This document shows, piece by piece, positions 34,770-44,298 of a stretch of DNA of 64,000 nucleotides. How positions within the stretch are numbered: the stretch's first letter is position 1; every line of letters starts with the position of its first letter. Origin of the DNA: Scytonema millei VB511283. Its GTDB lineage: Bacteria > Cyanobacteriota > Cyanobacteriia > Cyanobacteriales > Chroococcidiopsidaceae. The notes under the pieces are model-generated. The model was not told where the DNA came from. It did no database searches and worked only from the letters and a program-made list of their open reading frames with translations. The stretch spans positions 620,001 to 684,000 of the forward strand of contig NZ_JTJC03000003.1 of assembly GCF_000817735.3 (NCBI RefSeq). The letters run 5' to 3'. The position numbers and the translations under genes are program-made.

Positions 34770-37700
34770 ATGAATTACCGTCCCGATGCAAAGATTGAAG
34801 TCACTGAATCCGCAAACGGGCATCATGCAGATACTTCCAACCCAAACAGCCAAAACACCATCCGCATTCGCGGCGCGAGACAGCATAATCTCAAAAATAT
34901 TAGCTTAGAACTACCCCGCGATCGCCTGATCGTTTTTACAGGGGTTTCCGGTTCCGGTAAGTCTTCCCTCGCCTTCGATACCATCTTTGCAGAAGGACAA
35001 CGGCGCTACGTGGAATCTCTCAGCGCCTATGCGAGACAATTTTTAGGACAAGTTGATAAGCCAGATGTAGAAGCAATTGAAGGCTTGAGTCCGGCGATTT
35101 CCATCGACCAAAAATCAACTTCTCACAACCCGCGTTCTACGGTAGGGACGGTAACGGAAATTTACGACTACCTGCGTCTATTATACGGACGAGCAGGTAA
35201 ACCTCACTGCCCGATCTGCGATCGCTCGATTGCGCCGCAAACGATCGATGAAATGTGCGATCGCGTGATGGAATTACCAGACCGTACTAAGTTTCAAATT
35301 TTAGCACCTGTCGTGCGGGGTAAAAAAGGCACGCACAAAAAATTACTTTCTAGTCTAGCTTCGGAAGGATTCGTCCGCGTCCGCATTAATGGCGAAGTAA
35401 GAGAATTAAGCGATTCGATTGAATTGGATAAAAATCAAGCGCACAATATTGAAGTTGTCATTGACCGCTTGATTAAAAAGCCAGGGATGGAAGAGAGATT
35501 GACTGACTCCCTCACCACCTGCCTGCGGCGTTCGGAAGGGATTGCTGTTATCGATTTATTGGACGTGGAAGAGGGGCGAGGAGCGAGGAGCGAGGAGCGA
35601 GGGGGTAATATATTAATTCATCCCACTTTACAGGCAAAAGTGGCAGAAGGGGCGAGTGCCTACCAAGTCGAAGAGAAGGATAGGGGAAGAGAAAAAGAAT
35701 TACTATTTTCCGAAAACTTCGCCTGTCCCGAACACGGCGGGGTGATGGAAGAGTTATCGCCGCGTCTATTTTCTTTCAACTCTCCGTATGGGGCTTGTCC
35801 TCACTGTCACGGCTTGGGGAGTATGCAAACTTTCTCACCTGAATTAGTCGTACCCGATCCGAGTCAATCGGTCTATGCGGCGATCGCCCCTTGGTCGGAA
35901 AAGGATAACTCATATTACCTTTCTTTACTCTACAGCTTAGGGAAAGCTTTTGGATTTGAAATTCAAACTCGTTGGAACCAGCTAACTTCAGAACAGCAGC
36001 AAACAATTTTATACGGTAGTGACCAACCCGTTTGGATTGAAGAACGTAAAGATTATCGGCGTTACGCTGGGGTTATCCCCATCCTCCAGCGCCAGTTTGA
36101 CGAAGCAAGTTCTGAATTAATCAAACAAAAACTGGAACAGTATGTCGTGCAACAACCTTGTCCTGTATGTCATGGCAAGCGGTTGAAACCGGAAGCCTTA
36201 GCCGTGCGTTTGGGACAGTATCATATTCTCGATCTTACCAGCGTCTCAATTCGAGAATGCCATCAGAGAATTGGTAGTATTACACTGAGCGATCGCCAAA
36301 TGCAAATTGCCGATTTGGTGTTGCGCGAAATCAAAGCCAGATTGCAATTTCTCCTCGATGTCGGTTTAGATTACCTTACCCTGGATCGTCCCGCCATGAC
36401 GCTTTCAGGCGGAGAAGCCCAACGCATTCGCCTCGCTACCCAAATCGGTTCCGGTTTGACAGGAGTACTCTACGTCCTTGACGAACCCAGCATTGGCTTG
36501 CACCAACGGGATAACGGGCGCTTGCTGCAAACTTTAACCAGACTGCGAGACTTGGGCAATACATTAATTGTCGTCGAACACGACGAAGAAACGATCCGCG
36601 CCGCCGATCATTTAGTAGATATTGGCGTAGGGGCGGGAGTCCACGGCGGAAATATCGTCGCCCAAGGGAATTTACCAGCTTTACTCGCTGCACCAGAATC
36701 TTTAACTGGGGCATATTTATCGGGAAGACGAGTCATTCAAACTCCCGCCCAACGTCGGGAAGGAAACGGACGAGAGTTAGTGATTAAAAATGCCTACCGC
36801 AACAACCTGAAAAATATCGACGTAGAAATCCCTTTAGGAAAACTCGTTTCGATTACAGGGGTATCCGGTTCGGGCAAATCTACCTTAATTAACGAATTAC
36901 TCTACCCAGCTTTACAACACCATCTGACGCGCAAAGTCCCCTTTCCTAAAGACTTAGAGGAAATGAAGGGCTTAAATGCAGTTGATAAAGCGATCGTGAT
37001 CGATCAATCTCCCATCGGACGTACTCCCCGTTCTAACCCAGCTACGTATACGGGTGTATTCGATGCGATTCGAGAAGTATTTTCTCAAACTATTGAGGCA
37101 AAAGCTAGGGGTTATAAACCAGGGCAATTCTCCTTTAACGTCAAAGGAGGGCGCTGCGAAGCTTGTGGCGGACAAGGCGTAAACGTGATTGAAATGAATT
37201 TTCTCCCCGACGTTTACGTGCAATGCGAAATTTGTAAAGGGGCGCGATATAATCGCGAAACTCTCCAAGTCAAGTATAAAGATAAATCGATCGCCGATGT
37301 TTTAAATATGACTGTAGAAGAGGGCGTAGATTTCTTTCAAAACATTCCCAAAGCATATAACAAATTGCAAACTTTACTTGATGTTGGCTTAGGATATATG
37401 CACCTGGGACAACCTGCAACTACATTATCGGGGGGAGAGGCACAGCGAGTCAAACTTGCCTCAGAATTATCGCGTCGCGCCACTGGGAAAACTCTGTATT
37501 TAATTGACGAACCAACAACAGGTTTATCATTTTACGACGTGCATAAATTACTCGATGTCCTGCAAAGATTGGTAGACAAAGGGAATTCTATTATTGTCAT
37601 CGAACACAACTTAGATGTAATTCGTTGTAGCGACTGGGTAATAGATTTAGGTCCAGAAGGAGGAGACAAGGGAGGAGAAATTATTGCTGCTGGAACTCCA

Positions 37701-37796
37701 GAATTAGTGGCAAAAAATCCTCGTTCTTACACGGGGCAATATTTAAAGCAGGTGTTGCAACAATATCCGGCGGTTAGGGAAGTCAAAAATATATAG
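34770..37796 (+). CDS. uvrA: Excinuclease ABC subunit A
   Basis: 1008 residues, the DNA-damage recognition ATPase of nucleotide excision repair. Two ABC modules are complete: Walker A GVSGSGKSSLAF (about 67) and GVSGSGKSTLIN (about 697), and the signatures TLSGGEAQRIRLA and TLSGGEAQRVKLA. Zinc-finger cysteines are visible (CPEHGG ... CPHCHG and CEACGGQG ... CEICKG). Longer than the usual 940-970, with extra residues near 268-283. These contain an STRR array (GAGCGAG units at 35571-35604) in frame, encoding RGARSEERGG, in the insertion domain before the first zinc finger. The stop TAG belongs to the left arm of a REP element. Confidence 0.95.
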   Translation: MNYRPDAKIEVTESANGHHADTSNPNSQNTIRIRGARQHNLKNISLELPRDRLIVFTGVSGSGKSSLAFDTIFAEGQRRYVESLSAYARQFLGQVDKPDVEAIEGLSPAISIDQKSTSHNPRSTVGTVTEIYDYLRLLYGRAGKPHCPICDRSIAPQTIDEMCDRVMELPDRTKFQILAPVVRGKKGTHKKLLSSLASEGFVRVRINGEVRELSDSIELDKNQAHNIEVVIDRLIKKPGMEERLTDSLTTCLRRSEGIAVIDLLDVEEGRGARSEERGGNILIHPTLQAKVAEGASAYQVEEKDRGREKELLFSENFACPEHGGVMEELSPRLFSFNSPYGACPHCHGLGSMQTFSPELVVPDPSQSVYAAIAPWSEKDNSYYLSLLYSLGKAFGFEIQTRWNQLTSEQQQTILYGSDQPVWIEERKDYRRYAGVIPILQRQFDEASSELIKQKLEQYVVQQPCPVCHGKRLKPEALAVRLGQYHILDLTSVSIRECHQRIGSITLSDRQMQIADLVLREIKARLQFLLDVGLDYLTLDRPAMTLSGGEAQRIRLATQIGSGLTGVLYVLDEPSIGLHQRDNGRLLQTLTRLRDLGNTLIVVEHDEETIRAADHLVDIGVGAGVHGGNIVAQGNLPALLAAPESLTGAYLSGRRVIQTPAQRREGNGRELVIKNAYRNNLKNIDVEIPLGKLVSITGVSGSGKSTLINELLYPALQHHLTRKVPFPKDLEEMKGLNAVDKAIVIDQSPIGRTPRSNPATYTGVFDAIREVFSQTIEAKARGYKPGQFSFNVKGGRCEACGGQGVNVIEMNFLPDVYVQCEICKGARYNRETLQVKYKDKSIADVLNMTVEEGVDFFQNIPKAYNKLQTLLDVGLGYMHLGQPATTLSGGEAQRVKLASELSRRATGKTLYLIDEPTTGLSFYDVHKLLDVLQRLVDKGNSIIVIEHNLDVIRCSDWVIDLGPEGGDKGGEIIAAGTPELVAKNPRSYTGQYLKQVLQQYPAVREVKNI
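35571..35604. repeat. STRR array inside the uvrA coding sequence
   Basis: Three to four GAGCGAG heptamers, the same family as the intergenic array at 40850. The 7-base period would break the frame for most copy numbers, but here the array keeps uvrA open. Confidence 0.85.
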
Positions 37797-37859
37797 GGGC
37801 GGGTTTTGACCAAAAATTTCGAGTTGTGGTTGTTAATTTCTCTGCTAAACCCGCCCGTA
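37794..37859. repeat. REP-like palindromic element (GTAGGGGCGGGTT family), copy 2
   Basis: Arms TAGGGGCGGGTTT and AAACCCGCCCGTA (one mismatch) around 40 bases. The first three bases are the uvrA stop codon. It may serve as transcript end. Confidence 0.75.
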
Positions 37860-38059
37860 CAAAAATAGTATGACAGGCATTGCCCATCTGACTGAAACCA
37901 ATTAAAAAATGTGAATTCATCTAGTTGCGCGATCGCCAAGAACTGCATGATGTTAGGCTAGAAATCGAGTTAAAGACTATTCTTCCGGCTCCTCCTGCCT
38001 CGCTTTAGTATAAGTTTTGCTATAGAGAGATCTTTGCCAAATCCATCAGGAGTACGATC

Positions 38060-40537
38060 GTGAACAAGCGTCGGCTTAATCAGAAAGAAGTACAAGGTGC
38101 AGCCAGCAAAGAGCGATCGCCCATTCAAAATCCCTTTCAAATGCAACTTCAAGGGTTGCTCAAGCAGCAAAAATATCGTCAGGCATTGGAAGAAATAAAA
38201 AAAATCCGACGGACAAATCCAGAAATTGAATTTACACCTTCAGAAGCCGAAATCTGGTTGCTACGAGGGCAGCAAGAATTTCAAAAAAGTGATTTCAAGC
38301 AAGCCGAAACATTCTCGCGACGGGCGTTAGAACTAGGGTTAAGTGGAGAGGCGCATTACTGGGTTAGCCGTTGTTTATTATTGCAAAACCGTCTGGACGC
38401 TGCGCTTGAGTTGATTCAGAATGCCTTCGAGCAAGAGAGTTTACCCAAAGATTATGCAATTTGTTATCTGAAACTGCTGTTGCTCAAGGGAGATACCGCC
38501 ACAGTCGAGCAACTGATTGACAAACAAGCAAAACGATTTAGCGCCGCTCAACTCCACTGGGCGAAGGGAGTTTTAGCCCTGAAAGCACAGCAGCCTCATG
38601 CTGCCCTGACCGCATTTACCAAAATTAAGCGTCCGCTGACACCTGGAGACGTTCCCGATGCTTGGGTTGCCTACACTCAGCAGGCTGTGGAAAATTGGCA
38701 GGCAGCGAGTTCTATTCTAGGATTGCAGGTTTCCTCTATGTGGGGATTTCCTTTAGGCAAACCAAAATTTTTGCAGCAGCCGATTTTGCAAAGATTAGCA
38801 ACTCTCCAGCAAGCGAAGACGGGGGAACCGCCCCTAGATCCGTCCGTGCAATCGGGAGATTCGGAATCTCAGGAAGCAGTGACGGCACTAGCAATTTTAC
38901 AAATGAGCGATCGCGGCGACTACCATGAGGCTGCTCATGCACTCCTCAATCTCGGGCATCGCCCGATTCAACTGCCCCAACTGAAAGCTCTCCGCCCCAC
39001 CCTGTTGACGCTAGCAGGGCAACAAGCATTGATGCAAGGGGAAACGGATTGTACGGAAATTTTCTGGAAACCAGTGTTGGTAGAACAAGGCTTTAATCCT
39101 CAACTGGCAGTGAATCTGATTGCAGCGATGGATGCAAACGAATCGTATCGCGAGCAGCAACGCCTAATTACCCAATTGTTGAAATGGGTGGAAAAGGATG
39201 GAAAGCAAAACCCGCAAAATTGGACTGGCGATCGCCTAAATTTAACCCTAGCAAACTTGCACTGTCGGTTGGCAGATACCTGGATGGCGATGGGGCGCTC
39301 TCGCGCGGCACTGGGTTCCCTCCAACAGGCAGAACGCATTTATCCCACGGCTCCAGAAGTCATTGGGCGTAAAGGGCTGGTGGCATTTACGGAGGACAAA
39401 TACGAGGAAGCAGTCAAACTCCTCTCGCAAGCATTGGAGCAAGGCTGTCGGTATGAGGAGGTTTATGCCATGCTGCTGCGCTGCTGGGAGAAACTCGACA
39501 ACCCGCAGGCGCAACTAGAAGCCCGTCGTCGTTTTGGCAAGCACTTTGGCGATCTCAACCCAGAAGCAGAGGTGGAGTTTGCGCCCTGGCTCGATGCTTT
39601 ATACACTCAAAACTATAGTTTTTTTCAGCGTCTCGTCCAAACAGAAAAGAAATCCGATCCTCCCTTGCGTGCCTGCCAGATTTTTGTCGCAGCCGTGCAA
39701 AGTCCACCCAACTCAGGCGGACGAGTTTCCCTGAACCAGGAACAAGCAAAGCAGCAGTGGGATGCACTACTAGAGGAAATATCTGACGAGCAGCAGATTC
39801 AAACCTTACAGGCGATCGCTCTATCGGTTCAACTGTTTGCCAAGCGAGAAAAGGGGATCGCGGCACTAATTAATCCATATGTTGCCAGACTTGCCGAGCT
39901 TGGCAGCGCATATCCCGAAGCTAGAGAAGCCCATTTAATCGTTCTCGCAGTTAAAGAAACCAATCCTAAAAAATTGGAAGCTCCCATCCGCTCTTATCTC
40001 GACACTACGCCCCAACCAGGCAACGCTCTAGCACAAATCCAGCTTCACGTATGCCGTTTTGGTTGGTCGAGAAACCTAATTCCGGCGCTCGAAGCAGCCC
40101 TGAAGCGAGAACCGCAAAATCCTCTCCTATTGTTGGCAAGAGCTACCACATATCCCATCACCATGCCTGAGTACGAGGAGCTAAAGCAACAGGGTTTTGA
40201 AATTGCCCGTCGGCTTCAAGATGCCAAAGCCCTGCAAGCTTTTCGTGAAGAACAGGCATTCGTTGCCTTGCGACAGACGCAGGCAGTCCTACCCGATCCA
40301 GATGACTTCGATGACTTTGATGAAGATGACATGTCGGATGTTGTAGAAGCAATGATTCGGAAAATGTTCGGGCAGAAAATTCCGAAAGCAGAGCTAGAGC
40401 GAATGCTGCCCGAATTAAAACGCCAATTACTGAATACTATGCCCGATTTTGAGGATGATGAGGATGATGATTTTGATTTCGTTCCTCCCTTTGGTTTCGG
40501 GAAACCCAAACCACCCAAACGCGGCTTCGGTCGGTAA
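38060..40537 (+). CDS. Large TPR-like protein of an Hsp70 gene set
   Basis: 825 residues, mainly helical hairpins of tetratricopeptide type (for example QKSDFKQAETFSRRALELG and SRAALGSLQQAERIYPTAPEV). The end is strikingly acidic (DDFDDFDEDDMSD, then DFEDDEDDDFDF), followed by a short PPFGFGKPKPPKRGFG tail. The start is GTG with CAGGAG seven bases before it. The stop codon is immediately followed by the ATG of the J-like gene. Likely an adaptor that presents clients to, or docks, the DnaK encoded downstream; this is inferred from context. Confidence 0.75.
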   Translation: MNKRRLNQKEVQGAASKERSPIQNPFQMQLQGLLKQQKYRQALEEIKKIRRTNPEIEFTPSEAEIWLLRGQQEFQKSDFKQAETFSRRALELGLSGEAHYWVSRCLLLQNRLDAALELIQNAFEQESLPKDYAICYLKLLLLKGDTATVEQLIDKQAKRFSAAQLHWAKGVLALKAQQPHAALTAFTKIKRPLTPGDVPDAWVAYTQQAVENWQAASSILGLQVSSMWGFPLGKPKFLQQPILQRLATLQQAKTGEPPLDPSVQSGDSESQEAVTALAILQMSDRGDYHEAAHALLNLGHRPIQLPQLKALRPTLLTLAGQQALMQGETDCTEIFWKPVLVEQGFNPQLAVNLIAAMDANESYREQQRLITQLLKWVEKDGKQNPQNWTGDRLNLTLANLHCRLADTWMAMGRSRAALGSLQQAERIYPTAPEVIGRKGLVAFTEDKYEEAVKLLSQALEQGCRYEEVYAMLLRCWEKLDNPQAQLEARRRFGKHFGDLNPEAEVEFAPWLDALYTQNYSFFQRLVQTEKKSDPPLRACQIFVAAVQSPPNSGGRVSLNQEQAKQQWDALLEEISDEQQIQTLQAIALSVQLFAKREKGIAALINPYVARLAELGSAYPEAREAHLIVLAVKETNPKKLEAPIRSYLDTTPQPGNALAQIQLHVCRFGWSRNLIPALEAALKREPQNPLLLLARATTYPITMPEYEELKQQGFEIARRLQDAKALQAFREEQAFVALRQTQAVLPDPDDFDDFDEDDMSDVVEAMIRKMFGQKIPKAELERMLPELKRQLLNTMPDFEDDEDDDFDFVPPFGFGKPKPPKRGFGR

Positions 40538-40849
40538 ATGATTATGACTATGACTTCTGCCTACGATCGCCTCGACATCTCTCCTAATGCCACAGCTGCC
40601 CAAATCAAAGCGGCATATCATCAAAAATTACGAGAATTTCCCGCTCATACCCATCCTGAAGAATTTAAAGCGATTCGGGCTGCCTATGAAGCGATTCGCA
40701 ACCCAGAGGCAGCAAAAGCAGATGACGATTTCTTGAAAGTGCGACCCCTAGAAGCAACCCTCGACCCAGAATTAATGCAGCAGTTACGAGAGCAAGCAAT
40801 GGCAAAACTAGAGGTGAGTTTGGACGAGTTGATTCGAGAAACTTTTTAG
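40538..40849 (+). CDS. J-domain-like protein lacking the HPD motif
   Basis: 103 residues. The pattern YDRLDISPNATAAQIKAAYHQKLREF ... EEFKAIRAAYEAIRNPEA matches helices I-III of a J domain. The HPD tripeptide between helices II and III, required to stimulate Hsp70 ATPase, is replaced by FPAHTHPEE. It may therefore recruit rather than activate DnaK, or use a variant contact. Zero spacing to the TPR gene indicates one transcript with coupled translation. Confidence 0.75.
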   Translation: MIMTMTSAYDRLDISPNATAAQIKAAYHQKLREFPAHTHPEEFKAIRAAYEAIRNPEAAKADDDFLKVRPLEATLDPELMQQLREQAMAKLEVSLDELIRETF

Positions 40850-41000
40850 TGAGGAGCGAGGAGTGAGGAGTGAGGAGCGAGGAGTGAGGAGTGACCAATG
40901 ACCAACCACCAACTACCAACTACCCATTACCAACTACCAACTACCCATTACCAACTACCAACTACCCATTACCAAATGACCAATGACCAATGACCAATGA
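40850..41000. repeat. STRR arrays and 21-base tandem repeat before grpE
   Basis: GAGGAGT/GAGGAGC heptamers (40850-40893) come first, then three exact 21-base units (40909-40971; CCAACTACCAACTACCCATT plus A). Four ATGACCA heptamers follow (40976-40999), one of which provides the grpE start codon. Confidence 0.9.
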
Positions 41001-41781
41001 CCGCCAAGCACTTTTCGACAAACTTTTAGACTATCTCCAGTCACCGCCGTCGCCACCGGAGTATTTTGGCGAACCACCTAAATCTGCACCAGCGTTCGAC
41101 CCCTACCAGATGGTGAGTGAATGGATTGCACTGCGGCAGGAGATGAAACAACAGGGGAAGCTACTTCAGACGGCTCAAGAGCGATTGCAGCGGGAACTAG
41201 AGGTAGCGCGATCGCAGAACGATGAGCTGCAACAGCGTTGGGAAACTAGCCAGCAACAAGTATCGGTACAATATGCCAACGAATTCGCCGCGCAGGAAAA
41301 ACGGTTTGAGAAGGAGCAAGAAAACTTTTTAAAAGCAATTTTGGGGGTGCTGGATGCCCTCGATCGCGCTTGCGCCCACTGGCAGGAATCTTCAGAGTCA
41401 TCTGAGATGCCCCTATCGTCTCCGCCTCAGAGCTGGCGAGGAAAGCTAGGACGTTGGCTGAGTCGCTTCGGTCAGAAGTTATCGTCCGATCCGGCAAATT
41501 CTGCCCCGACTGCTTTAATGGAAACGGTTGAAAGCGATCGCCAAGGAGTAGAATTAATTCGCCGGACGCTGCTAGACATCCTGAAACAACAGCAGGTAGT
41601 GCCGATTGTGGCGCAAGGACAACCCTTCGATCCGCAACGAATGTACGCGATCGGTCGGCAGGAAAGCGACGAGCCAGAAAATACGGTGATTCAAGAAGTC
41701 GTGCGGGGTTATTTATGGCGCGATCGGATATTGCGGGAGACACAGGCGATCGTCTCGGCTGGCAACCACACGTCTCGCTGA
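40990..41781 (+). CDS. GrpE-type nucleotide exchange factor
   Basis: 263 residues. Residues 50-120 form a long coiled coil (LRQEMKQQGKLLQTAQERLQ). The C-terminal part has the GrpE beta domain: GVELIRRTLLDILKQQQV, PIVAQGQPFDPQRMYAIGRQ and ENTVIQEVVRGYLWRDRILR. A Ser-rich insertion lies at 135-175. GrpE releases ADP from Hsp70. Divergent from housekeeping GrpE and linked to the dnaK that follows 255 bases later. The in-frame ATG lies within an ATGACCA repeat; the next in-frame ATG would remove 40 residues. Confidence 0.8.
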   Translation: MTNDRQALFDKLLDYLQSPPSPPEYFGEPPKSAPAFDPYQMVSEWIALRQEMKQQGKLLQTAQERLQRELEVARSQNDELQQRWETSQQQVSVQYANEFAAQEKRFEKEQENFLKAILGVLDALDRACAHWQESSESSEMPLSSPPQSWRGKLGRWLSRFGQKLSSDPANSAPTALMETVESDRQGVELIRRTLLDILKQQQVVPIVAQGQPFDPQRMYAIGRQESDEPENTVIQEVVRGYLWRDRILRETQAIVSAGNHTSR

Positions 41782-41905
41782 GGAGCATAGCCCTTGAAGA
41801 TCCCTCAACCCCCGATGAATTGGGGGCGAGAGTTTCTTCCTTTTTAAGGACTGGATTGTGGTTGGCAAAGATGCTAGATAATTTCTTAAAGATGGGGCGA
41901 GATTT

Positions 41906-41924
41906 CCCCCCTTTTTAAGGGGGG
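41906..41924. repeat. C/G-rich hairpin between grpE and dnaK
   Basis: CCCCCCTT-TTT-AAGGGGGG, 8-base stem, followed by CTAGGGGGGATC. This is a common cyanobacterial dispersed palindrome. A related CCCCCGATGAATTGGGGG lies at 41810-41827. It could attenuate transcription into dnaK. Confidence 0.65.
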
Positions 41925-42036
41925 CTAGGGGGGATCGAGATATTCAATTTTAAGTGCGTATCTCCTGTAAAATTCTTAAGATCGGCATCAATAGCTCAAA
42001 ACTCACAACGTCAGATTAATTAATCATTTATTAATT

Positions 42037-43794
42037 ATGGGTAGAGCAGTAGGCATCGACTTAGGTACGACTAACTCTGAAGTGGCGATCGTCGAAAACG
42101 GACAAGCGCGGGTGTTAGCGGGAGAAGATGGCGACCCGATCTTGCCCTCTTGTGTCGGGTTTAGCGAAACGGGCAAGCTACTCGTCGGACGGGAAGCCCT
42201 ACGTCAGTATGCCGCAGCTCCAGAGCGGACGGTGAAATCGATTAAACGCTGGATGGGGACAGACCATCAGACAAAGTTGGGCGATCGCGAATATTCGCCC
42301 CAGGAAATTTCTGCCACGATCCTGCGGGCGCTAAAACAAAGAGCAGAGAAGGCTCTGGGCGAACCCGTGACTCAAGCAGTCATCACCGTTCCTGCCTACT
42401 TTACCGATGCCCAGCGGCAAGCCACCAAAACTGCTGGGGAAATTGCCGGATTTGAGGTGTTGCAAATTATCAACGAGCCAACAGCCGCAGCCCTAGCTTA
42501 CGACTTGCGTTCTGAGGAGACGGAACGAGTCCTAGTTTACGATCTAGGCGGCGGGACTTTTGATGTCTCGGTGGTAGAAATTTCTGGAGAAGTCACGGAG
42601 GTACTGGCAAGTCACGGCAACAACCGCCTGGGTGGAGATGACTTCGATCGCCGCCTGCAACTCCATCTGAAGCAACTATTTCGCCAGCAGCACGGGGTAG
42701 ACGTACCAGACGATCCCGCCACCGATGCCCGTTTGCTCCAAGCCGCAGAAAGCGCCAAGATTCAACTTAGCTCTCATGGCTTTACCACTGTGCGAGAAGC
42801 CTTTTTGGGTAGCAAGGGCAAGACAGCATTGCACCTAGAAGCCGAGATCGCTCGGACTGACTTCGAGCAGTCGATCCGTCCGCTCGTAGAAGAAACCCTA
42901 GAAGCGATCGATCGCGCTTTAGAAGATGCCGAGTTAGAACCTAAAGACCTCGATCGGATCATTTTAGTGGGCGGTTCCACGCGCATACCCCTGATCCAAC
43001 ACGCGATCGAAGCACACTTGGGACAGTCTCCTACTGATGGCATTGAGCCAGATCTTTGCGTGGCATTAGGGGCATCGCTCCAAGCGGGAGTGCTAGTAGG
43101 CGAAGCCGTCGATGCGATTCTGGTCGATGTTACGCCTCATTCGTTGGGAATTTCGGCGGCGATCGATACCCCAATGGGAATTATGCCGGGATTCTTCAGC
43201 GTGATTATTCCCCGCAACAGCGTCATTCCTGTTTCCCGTTCCGAAGTTTACTCGACCATGAGAGACAATCAGGAAGCAGTTGAAATTGAGGTGTTTCAGG
43301 GCGAGAATCCTGCTGCTGAAGAAAATGTCCCCCTCGGTTCCTTCAAAGTGGAAAACTTGCCGCTTAAATCGGCTGGTAGCGTCCAGGTAGAAGTTCACTT
43401 TGACTTTGACTTGAGCGGTATCCTCACGGTAACGGCAACCGAGAAGGGGCAGGGACAGCAAGGAACGCTAGTCGTGAACAATACTGGGGTGCATCGCCTC
43501 TCTAGCCACGAACTCCACCAAGCACGGTTAGATTTGGAAGAGTTGTTTGAGGATGATGAAATTATTGAAGTAAAGGCTACCGATTCATCTGCTGTAGTCT
43601 TCAATCCAGAACTAACAGCATTGATAGAACGGGCGCAGGTAGCTTTAGAACAGCTAGACGACGATCGCGCCGCACAATTGCAGGATTTATTAGACCAGAT
43701 CGAAGCCGCAGCTAGCGAGGATGATGCCGAGTTAGCAGAACTCCAAGCAGAACTGGAAGACTTTCTCTACTACGCCAATGTAGAGGCACCATAA
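42037..43794 (+). CDS. Hsp70 (DnaK-like), short variant
   Basis: 585 residues. Nucleotide-binding domain: GIDLGTTNSEVAI at the start, NEPTAAALAYDL, VYDLGGGTFDVSV, and ILVGGSTRIPLI near 320. The substrate domain begins about 385 with DVTPHSLGI. The lid is short and acidic, and there is no DnaK-type disordered tail or EEVD-like end. It is about 50 residues shorter than housekeeping DnaK and thus an extra Hsp70. Its own GrpE, J-like and TPR partners are encoded directly upstream, suggesting a dedicated client set. Confidence 0.9.
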   Translation: MGRAVGIDLGTTNSEVAIVENGQARVLAGEDGDPILPSCVGFSETGKLLVGREALRQYAAAPERTVKSIKRWMGTDHQTKLGDREYSPQEISATILRALKQRAEKALGEPVTQAVITVPAYFTDAQRQATKTAGEIAGFEVLQIINEPTAAALAYDLRSEETERVLVYDLGGGTFDVSVVEISGEVTEVLASHGNNRLGGDDFDRRLQLHLKQLFRQQHGVDVPDDPATDARLLQAAESAKIQLSSHGFTTVREAFLGSKGKTALHLEAEIARTDFEQSIRPLVEETLEAIDRALEDAELEPKDLDRIILVGGSTRIPLIQHAIEAHLGQSPTDGIEPDLCVALGASLQAGVLVGEAVDAILVDVTPHSLGISAAIDTPMGIMPGFFSVIIPRNSVIPVSRSEVYSTMRDNQEAVEIEVFQGENPAAEENVPLGSFKVENLPLKSAGSVQVEVHFDFDLSGILTVTATEKGQGQQGTLVVNNTGVHRLSSHELHQARLDLEELFEDDEIIEVKATDSSAVVFNPELTALIERAQVALEQLDDDRAAQLQDLLDQIEAAASEDDAELAELQAELEDFLYYANVEAP

Positions 43795-43814
43795 AACACG
43801 AATTGAAATTAGCA

Positions 43815-44201
43815 ATGAAATGCCCCGTTTGTCGCGCTACTTATCGCCCTAATGAAACCTCCTTCTGTCAACGTTGCAAAACCGATCTGTCTTCCCTGAT
43901 TCAAATTCACGATCGCGCTGTCTGGCATTATCGGCAAGCCCTACAGCTTTTTACCACAGGAGATTATCTAGCGGCACAGGCGCACAACGACCGCGCGATC
44001 GCCCTACACTCTCATCATGCTGACTTTCACGCCTTTGCAGGGCAACTGCGAGCGCTTCAGGGAGATGTTCAGCAGGCGATCGTTGCTTGGGAACAAGCCC
44101 AACAACTCGAACCTTTGCATCCAGTTGCTAGCAAATGCCTGCAAATTTTGACCGAAATAGGGAGCAGGGAGCAGGGACGAGCTGGGAGCAGGGGTGTATA
44201 G
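43815..44201 (+). CDS. Zinc-ribbon and TPR protein at the end of the Hsp70 set
   Basis: 128 residues from the ATG at 43815, which gives MKCPVCRATYRP; the frame extends four codons upstream to a TTG. N-terminal zinc ribbon CPVC ... CQRC (residues 3-24). It is followed by two to three TPR-like hairpins (AVWHYRQALQLFTTGDYLAAQAH, HADFHAFAGQLRALQGDVQQAI). Starts 20 bases after dnaK, so probably cotranscribed. The last dozen residues (GSREQGRAGSRGV) come from an STRR array. Confidence 0.7.
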   Translation: MKCPVCRATYRPNETSFCQRCKTDLSSLIQIHDRAVWHYRQALQLFTTGDYLAAQAHNDRAIALHSHHADFHAFAGQLRALQGDVQQAIVAWEQAQQLEPLHPVASKCLQILTEIGSREQGRAGSRGV

Positions 44202-44275
44202 AAGAAACTTTGATTCCTTGCTCCCTTGGAACGAACGGTTCGTAATTCGTAATTCGTAATTTATGGTAAATAGGT
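44157..44275. repeat. STRR arrays (GGGAGCA and GTAATTC types)
   Basis: GGGAGCA heptamers (44159-44196) overlap the end of the zinc-ribbon gene. Three CGTAATT units (44230-44252) follow before the ABC permease gene. Confidence 0.85.
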
Positions 44276-44298
44276 AATTCGATCGCGGCGAGGAATGT

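Noticed and set aside
40850-41000. Regular repeats resembling a CRISPR array
   Set aside because: The units are 7 and 21 bases, directly abutting, without unique spacers and without cas genes. They are STRR-type tandem repeats.
42037-43794. Assignment of this Hsp70 as the housekeeping DnaK
   Set aside because: It is too short at the lid, lacks the usual C-terminal tail, and sits with its own divergent partners instead of a canonical dnaJ.
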